NCBI GenBank assembly: GCA_028290085.1 | Contig: JAQGKN010000474.1 | Location: 1-8,113 of the forward strand | Reading direction: 5' to 3' | Source: Hyphomicrobiales bacterium | GTDB lineage: Bacteria > Pseudomonadota > Alphaproteobacteria > Rhizobiales > Beijerinckiaceae | Length of the DNA: 8,113 nt | Part shown: positions 7,458 to 8,113 of the stretch, one piece after another | How the letters are laid out: each line of letters begins with the position of its first letter | Numbering within the stretch: position 1 is the stretch's first letter | Notes under the pieces: generated by a model | Databases searched by the model: none | The model's input: only the letters and a program-made list of their open reading frames with translations | What the model was told of the DNA's origin: nothing | Program-made: the position numbers and the translations under genes

Positions 7458-8113
7458 ATGGCCTTTTCGGCTTGGCGCGGCATTGCCGGCATCATTCATC
7501 CGACGCTGCGCCCCGGCGCCACCGAGGAATTCATCCGGCTCATGCCGGAGGGCATCGGTATCATTCCGCTCTTCATCAACATCCGCAAAGGCACGACGGA
7601 AGAGTTCAAGACAGTGATGGGCGGCTACGAGCAGCAGATCGCGCTCTGCGCCGAGCAGGAATGCGACGCCATTCATCCCAACGGCGCGCCGCCCTTCATG
7701 GTCATGGGCCGCGAGGCCGAGACGCGTCTCGTCGCGGGCTGGGAAGAAAAGTACCGCACCCCAATCTTCACGTCTGGCCAGAACCATATCTCGGCCCTGC
7801 GCGCGCTGGGCGCAAAGTCGATTGTCGGCGTCAGCTATTTCCAGGGCGAGATCAACCAGACCTTCGGCCGCTACTTCACCGATGCGGGTTTCGACGTGCG
7901 CTGCATGGACGGCATCGACGTGCCCTTCAACAAGGTGCAGGAACTGTCAGGCGAGTTGATCTACGGCCACATCAAGAAGAGCTTCCTCGCGCACAAGGGC
8001 GCCGATGCGATCTACATGCTTGGCTCAGGGTGGCGCACGCTGCATATCGTCGACATGCTGGAAAAAGACCTCGGCGTGCCCGTGGTGCATCCGGTGACGG
8101 CGCGTGTCTGGGA
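7458..8113 (+). CDS. Asp/Glu racemase-superfamily protein (maleate isomerase / arylmalonate decarboxylase-like), 3' end missing
   Basis: The frame opens at ATG 7458 and runs uninterrupted off the right edge, showing 218 residues; relatives are usually about 240-250. The pattern of two similar alpha/beta halves with one catalytic motif each fits the superfamily of Asp/Glu racemase, maleate cis-trans isomerase and arylmalonate decarboxylase. The N-terminus (RGIAGIIHPTLRPGATEEF, 7-25) and the block ALRALGAKSIVGVSYF (113-128) match the fold. The second half ends in MLGSGWRTLHIVDMLEKDLG (187-206) and PVVHPVTARVW. The family normally uses a Cys in each half. Here the first site reads IHPNGAPPF (72-80), with Gly77 at the Cys position, and the second reads GSGWRT (189-194), with Gly189 where SCTNLRT-like motifs have Cys. 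The only cysteines seen (64, 69, 149) lie elsewhere. Racemase or isomerase chemistry is therefore doubtful; a decarboxylase, a lyase or another reaction is possible. Upstream are a strong ribosome site and a nested hairpin; 101 bases separate it from spoVR, so it may be a separate unit. Confidence 0.75.
   Translation, partial: MAFSAWRGIAGIIHPTLRPGATEEFIRLMPEGIGIIPLFINIRKGTTEEFKTVMGGYEQQIALCAEQECDAIHPNGAPPFMVMGREAETRLVAGWEEKYRTPIFTSGQNHISALRALGAKSIVGVSYFQGEINQTFGRYFTDAGFDVRCMDGIDVPFNKVQELSGELIYGHIKKSFLAHKGADAIYMLGSGWRTLHIVDMLEKDLGVPVVHPVTARVW

Overview
The window is GC-rich, tightly packed chromosomal DNA, and every gene I can support is on the + strand. Strong GC preference at third codon positions, protein-level resemblance to rhizobial-type homologues, and a possible EcfG-type promoter point to an alphaproteobacterium, probably Hyphomicrobiales (Rhizobiales). 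This placement is inference from style and family resemblance; there is no rRNA or other marker gene here. I see no tRNA, CRISPR array, insertion sequence, phage gene or other sign of mobile DNA.

Layout. (1) 1-1157: the 3' part of a PQQ-dependent sugar (L-sorbosone-type) dehydrogenase, cut by the left edge. (2) 1158-1431: an intergenic stretch with two stem-loops; the second, GC-rich and followed by TTTT, is a likely intrinsic terminator. (3) 1432-2364: a ten-helix DMT/EamA-family permease. The open frame reaches back to 1177, but that extension runs through the terminator, so I use the internal ATG. (4) 2365-2584: a 220-base regulatory gap with a near-consensus EcfG-like promoter and a leader stem-loop. 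(5) 2585-7356: a three-gene operon, prkA (AAA+ serine protein kinase, YeaG type), yeaH (DUF444 protein with a von Willebrand A domain) and spoVR (YcgB type). The first two are 12 bases apart and the last two overlap by ATGA. (6) 7357-7457: a nested inverted-repeat structure and a strong ribosome binding site. (7) 7458-8113: the 5' part of an Asp/Glu racemase / maleate isomerase / arylmalonate decarboxylase-like gene, cut by the right edge. Both catalytic cysteines of the family appear to be replaced by glycine.

Working together. The core of the window is the conserved prkA-yeaH-spoVR stress module. In enterobacteria yeaG-yeaH belong to the general stress / nitrogen-starvation response; in Bacillus, prkA and spoVR act in sporulation. 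This genome shows no sporulation context, so a stationary-phase or stress role is more likely, and the candidate EcfG promoter fits that. The dehydrogenase, the permease and the racemase-like gene look like separate transcription units with no clear link to the module. The least ordinary items are the cysteine-less racemase-like protein, the candidate stress promoter with its leader hairpin, and the nested hairpin before the last gene.
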